Positions 6,941 to 8,641 of a stretch of 8,641 nucleotides of DNA are shown in pieces; positions within the stretch are counted from its first letter, which is position 1; the number at the start of each line of letters is the position of its first letter. Position numbers and translations under genes: made by a program. The DNA is from Bacillota bacterium (GTDB lineage: Bacteria > Bacillota > Bacilli > Alicyclobacillales > SLC66). The notes beneath the pieces were generated by a model, which saw nothing but the letters and a program-made list of their open reading frames with translations, did not search any database and was not told the origin of the DNA. The stretch lies in contig JAKADD010000091.1 of the NCBI GenBank assembly GCA_021820825.1, positions 1 to 8,641 of the forward strand. Reading direction: 5' to 3'.

Positions 6941-7084
6941 ATGGGTGTCTTTGGTGCGTATACTCGCTGGGCCGTCGTGTTTTTAATTATTTTCGTGTTG
7001 TTCTTCCTGTTTGTTCCCACGTACGGGGCAGGCTATGGCGCCAGCGCCACCGCTGTCGCAGGTGCGCCAGGGGGTATGTACTGA
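6941..7084 (+). CDS. 47-residue Gly-rich single-pass membrane protein, possibly sporulation-related
   Basis: A textbook ribosome binding site, AAAGGAGGT at 6925-6933, lies 7 bases before ATG 6941. The product is 47 residues: a short N-terminus (MGVFGAYTR), one hydrophobic helix (about 10-26, WAVVFLIIFVLFFLFVP) and a small Gly/Ala/Tyr-rich tail (YGAGYGASATAVAGAPGGMY). The design, a hydrophobic helix beside Gly-Tyr-rich sequence, recalls small YjcZ-type sporulation proteins of Bacillus, but the order differs and I cannot claim homology. It starts 101 bases after the GGDEF-EAL stop with no obvious terminator between, so it may be read with that gene or from its own promoter. A TATGAT at 6906-6911 is a possible -10 without a matching -35. 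Confidence 0.7.
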   Translation: MGVFGAYTRWAVVFLIIFVLFFLFVPTYGAGYGASATAVAGAPGGMY

Positions 7085-7116
7085 TCCTGATGCAATAAAT
7101 TGCAGAGTCTGAAACG

Positions 7117-7159
7117 AAAACAGGAGCGCCCGTATGCAGTTGGTTGGCGGGCGCTCCTG
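7117..7159 (-). terminator. Rho-independent terminator for minus-strand transcription
   Basis: CAGGAGCGCCCG (7121-7132) and CGGGCGCTCCTG (7148-7159) are a perfect 12-bp inverted repeat with a 15-base loop. On the minus strand the stem is followed by TTTTCGTTTC, a good T tract. On the plus strand the bases after it are GC-rich. It should therefore end transcripts coming from the 7923-7342 genes, and may act only as a stem for the 47-residue gene on the other strand. Confidence 0.75.
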
Positions 7160-7198
7160 CAGCGGCGCGGTTGTATTCACGAACGCGCAGACGTCCTG

Positions 7199-7320
7199 GG
7201 GGAGCAGTGATAATCCAAATTAGGGCAGGCGCATAACGGTACATATAGCGTCTGAATAAAGCCTCAGACGCTATATCTGGAATCACTGCGCCTGCATCGC
7301 GGACTTTATCACTGCTCCCC
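7199..7320. repeat. 122-base nested palindrome, MITE-like or structured RNA
   Basis: Three perfect inverted pairs are nested: 7199-7213 with 7306-7320 (15 bp, GGGGAGCAGTGATAA), 7225-7233 with 7287-7295 (9 bp), and 7243-7255 with 7264-7276 (13 bp, ATATAGCGTCTGA), closing on an 8-base loop. The internal loops are 9-11 bases on each side and nearly symmetrical. CTGG occurs on both sides (7196-7199 and 7320-7323), directly next to 14-bp terminal inverted repeats. This is what a small non-autonomous transposable element with a 4-bp target duplication would look like. It holds no ORF. A structured RNA or recombination site remains possible. Confidence 0.8.
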
Positions 7321-7341
7321 TGGGGAGTCACTGTTTCGCGC

Positions 7342-7476
7342 TCAGCGTGCGCCCTGGCGCCGCAGCACGGCTGGAATCGTCTGCAGCATGATCCACCAGT
7401 CGCGCATGTACGACCACTGATCGATGTACAACAGATCCAACTCCATCCACTTGTCAAAGTCGATCTCGTTGCGGCG
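7342..7476 (-). pseudogene. C-terminal remnant of a polyprenyl-phosphate sugar-1-phosphate transferase
   Basis: The 44 codons encode RRNEIDFDKWMELDLLYIDQ and then WSYMRDWWIMLQTIPAVLRR, ending at TGA 7342-7344. This is the characteristic tail of bacterial sugar transferases of the WcaJ/PglC superfamily (normally ...GRNEIDFDEWM.LDL.YI..WS...D..ILL.TI..V), which start exopolysaccharide or glycan repeat synthesis by moving a sugar phosphate onto undecaprenyl phosphate at the membrane. The catalytic core and membrane part are missing: directly upstream, in the same frame, is the TGA of the membrane-protein gene at 7477-7479. Only the C-terminus remains, so it is a deletion remnant. The family call is strong because the motif is so distinctive. 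Confidence 0.85.
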
Positions 7477-7923
7477 TCAATCGCGCGCTGCAACCAGCAG
7501 CAAGAGAAGCGCAATGACTCCCTGGACGGCTGAGACCGTCATAGCGAACGCATCGTCATTCGCAAATACAACAGCCAGGAGACCGATCATGTTTAACAGG
7601 AGTATGATCAAGATCGAAGCGACGATTGGGGATGAAAGCGTACGTCGGGCACTTAGGTAAGCCGATCGCAACTGTCGTATGCCAACAACGTCGAGAAGCA
7701 GAGTGGATCCAGCGACATGCAGGCCGGGGTGAGTTAGGTAATTTCTCAGCAGTAGGCAGATGACGCCGGAAGCGATCACGACCCACAGTAATACCCAGGA
7801 AGTCTTGGGCGCTCTTGTCCGACGCCTTCCATATACTGCGAGAGACGAGACAACGCGAGTCGCGTGGTCGGCTGTATTCGCAGTGCGCGCTAACGATTCG
7901 GAACGGGATTTCTGATCATCCAT
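7477..7923 (-). CDS. 148-residue membrane protein of unknown function
   Basis: I do not recognise this protein. It begins at ATG 7923 behind AAGGAAGG (7932-7939), 7 bases away. The first 40 residues are polar and basic (many Arg, Ser and Thr; YGRRRTRAPK at 31-40). Hydrophobic segments follow at about 43-60, 68-82 (weak), 100-121 and 126-146, so three or four membrane passes are likely. The last residues are LLLLVAARD and then TGA. That stop adjoins, in frame, the remnant of a sugar transferase, so the present C-terminus may have been created by the rearrangement and the ancestral protein could have been longer. Being next to a polysaccharide-synthesis gene hints at an envelope role but shows nothing direct. 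A terminator at 7117-7159 would serve its transcript. Confidence 0.6.
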   Translation of the reverse strand: MDDQKSRSESLARTANTADHATRVVSSLAVYGRRRTRAPKTSWVLLWVVIASGVICLLLRNYLTHPGLHVAGSTLLLDVVGIRQLRSAYLSARRTLSSPIVASILIILLLNMIGLLAVVFANDDAFAMTVSAVQGVIALLLLLVAARD

Positions 7924-8020
7924 GCCATAACCTTCCTTGTGGGCGTTGTGCGGCGACTTCAGTGAGTGGTGAGATAAAGGGTCAGCACTACGTTTCTTGA
8001 TTGTCTTATAGTAGCACAGT

Positions 8021-8200
8021 TTGACTTCCTTCTCCGCGTGAACGCGGTGGATTCCTTCCTGCCATCAGGAGCCCAATAGCACACCTTAGATCGATTCTTC
8101 ATCCTTGCGTCAGAACCGACTCCCCGCTGTTAGGCGAGCGAACAGGCGAACTGGGCCAGTCCGGCCCTTAGAACGTTCATTGCACCCACTGTATCGACGT
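8021..8200 (-). ncRNA. predicted omega/reRNA scaffold of the second IS element
   Basis: By the general TnpB rule, the guide RNA scaffold spans the 3' end of tnpB and the roughly 108 non-coding bases (8021-8129) up to the right end. That stretch contains the end hairpin and otherwise no ORF. The 5' boundary is unknown. Unlike the first element, the visible part of the associated TnpB is intact, so this RNA is the better candidate for function. Confidence 0.4.
8034..8047 (-). repeat. right-end hairpin of the second IS element
   Basis: CCGCG (8034-8038) and CGCGG (8043-8047) pair around a 4-base loop, 13 bases inside the GTCAA end at 8021. The position matches the subterminal fold of IS200/IS605 right ends. 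The predicted guide next to it would begin ACTGTGCTACTATAAG on the minus strand (8020-8005). Confidence 0.65.
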
Positions 8201-8641
8201 TGGTCGTGAATCCGCATTTCTCGCACCGAAACTGGGATTGTGACAATCGGTTGGCTTTGCTTTTATGGCCACACTCTGATACCGGGCAGGTGAGACTGGT
8301 ATAACGAGCCGGAACTTCCTCCAGCCGTCCACCCGACCAGTCCAGCTTATACATCAAAAATGTCTGAAACATCGACCACCCTTGATCCAAAATGGATTTG
8401 TTCAGACCGCTCTTGGCCCGTACATTCCGGCCTGGATTCTCTTTTGTGCCCTTCGTCGATCGAGTCATGTTCTTCACACTCAGATTCTCCACAAACACCA
8501 TCGCGTGGGTTTGGCTGATGGTTATGGATGCCTTGTGCAAGAAATCCCGACGGGCATTGGCGATGTGGGCGTGCAACCGCCCTATCCGAGCGACCTGCTT
8601 ACGCCAGTGTTTCGAGAATTTCTTCATGCGTGAGAGCTTGC
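8130..8641 (-). CDS. tnpB: TnpB RNA-guided nuclease, zinc-finger type, C-terminal part
   Basis: About 170 C-terminal residues are visible and the frame stays open through the right edge (KLSRMKKFSKHWRKQVARIG and on), so the N-terminus is missing only because the window ends. Landmarks are the helical stretch RLHAHIANARRDFLHKAS, RuvC motif II VFVENLSVKNM with its Glu, the zinc finger CPVSECGH...CEKCGF, and motif III NVDTVGAMNVL with its Asp. The first zinc knuckle has C-x4-C where C-x2-C is usual. TnpB is the guide-RNA-directed nuclease of IS200/IS605 elements that cuts emptied donor sites and so favours element retention. No frameshift is seen in this part. The stop is TAA at 8132-8130. Confidence 0.9.
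   Translation of the reverse strand, partial: KLSRMKKFSKHWRKQVARIGRLHAHIANARRDFLHKASITISQTHAMVFVENLSVKNMTRSTKGTKENPGRNVRAKSGLNKSILDQGWSMFQTFLMYKLDWSGGRLEEVPARYTSLTCPVSECGHKSKANRLSQSQFRCEKCGFTTNVDTVGAMNVLRAGLAQFACSLA

Larger units (their letters stand above)
8021..8641 (-). mobile_element. second IS200/IS605-type element, right-end part
   Basis: A minus-strand tnpB runs in from beyond the right edge and is followed by a right-end hairpin and a GTCAA end, at TTGAC 8021-8025 on the plus strand. It differs from the element at 3270-4675 in its TnpB clade and in its end hairpin. The two share little beyond GTCAA, so they are separate acquisitions. The left end is outside the window. Confidence 0.8.

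Noticed and set aside
7199..7320. Integron attC site
   Set aside because: The nested stems resemble an attC fold, but the terminal RYYYAAC and GTTRRRY core boxes are missing.
6987..7514. A 175-codon minus-strand frame
   Set aside because: It crosses the terminator, the palindrome and the transferase remnant in the wrong frame; composition is random.
1..8641. CRISPR array, tRNA or rRNA genes
   Set aside because: No regularly spaced direct repeats, cloverleaf or rRNA-like conserved stretches were seen on either strand.

Overview
The window looks like chromosomal DNA from a moderately GC-rich, spore-forming member of the Bacillota, plausibly close to Alicyclobacillus. This is inferred from strong AAAGGAGG-type ribosome binding sites, frequent GTG/TTG starts, a DesR-like regulator fragment, a membrane-anchored HtrA, and a tiny Gly-rich membrane protein resembling small sporulation proteins. 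The taxonomy is an inference, not a match.

Layout. 1-280 (minus) is a DesR/NarL-type response regulator fragment that has lost its N-terminus and runs off the left edge. 405-887 (plus) is a DinB-family putative metalloenzyme gene closed by a clear terminator (922-951). 1140-1865 (plus) is a possible 7-codon leader ORF with a hairpin, followed by a TVP38/TMEM64 (VTT-domain) membrane protein read from a TTG start. 1967-3244 (plus) is a membrane-anchored HtrA/DegP serine protease with a PDZ domain. 3270 to about 4675 is an IS200/IS605-type, tnpB-only insertion sequence on the minus strand whose tnpB is broken by one extra base in a homopolymer; both terminal hairpins are visible. 4755-6839 (plus) is a cytoplasmic PAS-PAS-GGDEF-EAL protein for cyclic di-GMP turnover. 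6941-7084 (plus) is a 47-residue Gly-rich membrane protein. 7121-7159 is a terminator for minus-strand transcription. 7199-7320 is a 122-base nested palindrome. 7342-7476 (minus) is the 44-codon C-terminal remnant of a polyprenyl-phosphate sugar-1-phosphate transferase, fused in frame behind the stop codon of a 148-residue unknown membrane protein (7477-7923, minus). 8021 to the right edge is a second, unrelated IS200/IS605-type element carrying the C-terminal part of a zinc-finger TnpB.

How it fits together. The intact genes are mostly separate housekeeping, envelope and signalling functions (VTT protein and HtrA for envelope maintenance, c-di-GMP signalling), not one pathway. The region shows repeated rearrangement: two different TnpB elements, a decapitated regulator, a decapitated exopolysaccharide glycosyltransferase and a MITE-like palindrome. 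I see no convincing new defence or biosynthetic system. The least explained signals are the nested palindrome, the transferase/membrane-protein junction, the hairpin overlapping the tnpB ribosome binding site, and the leader ORF ahead of the VTT gene.
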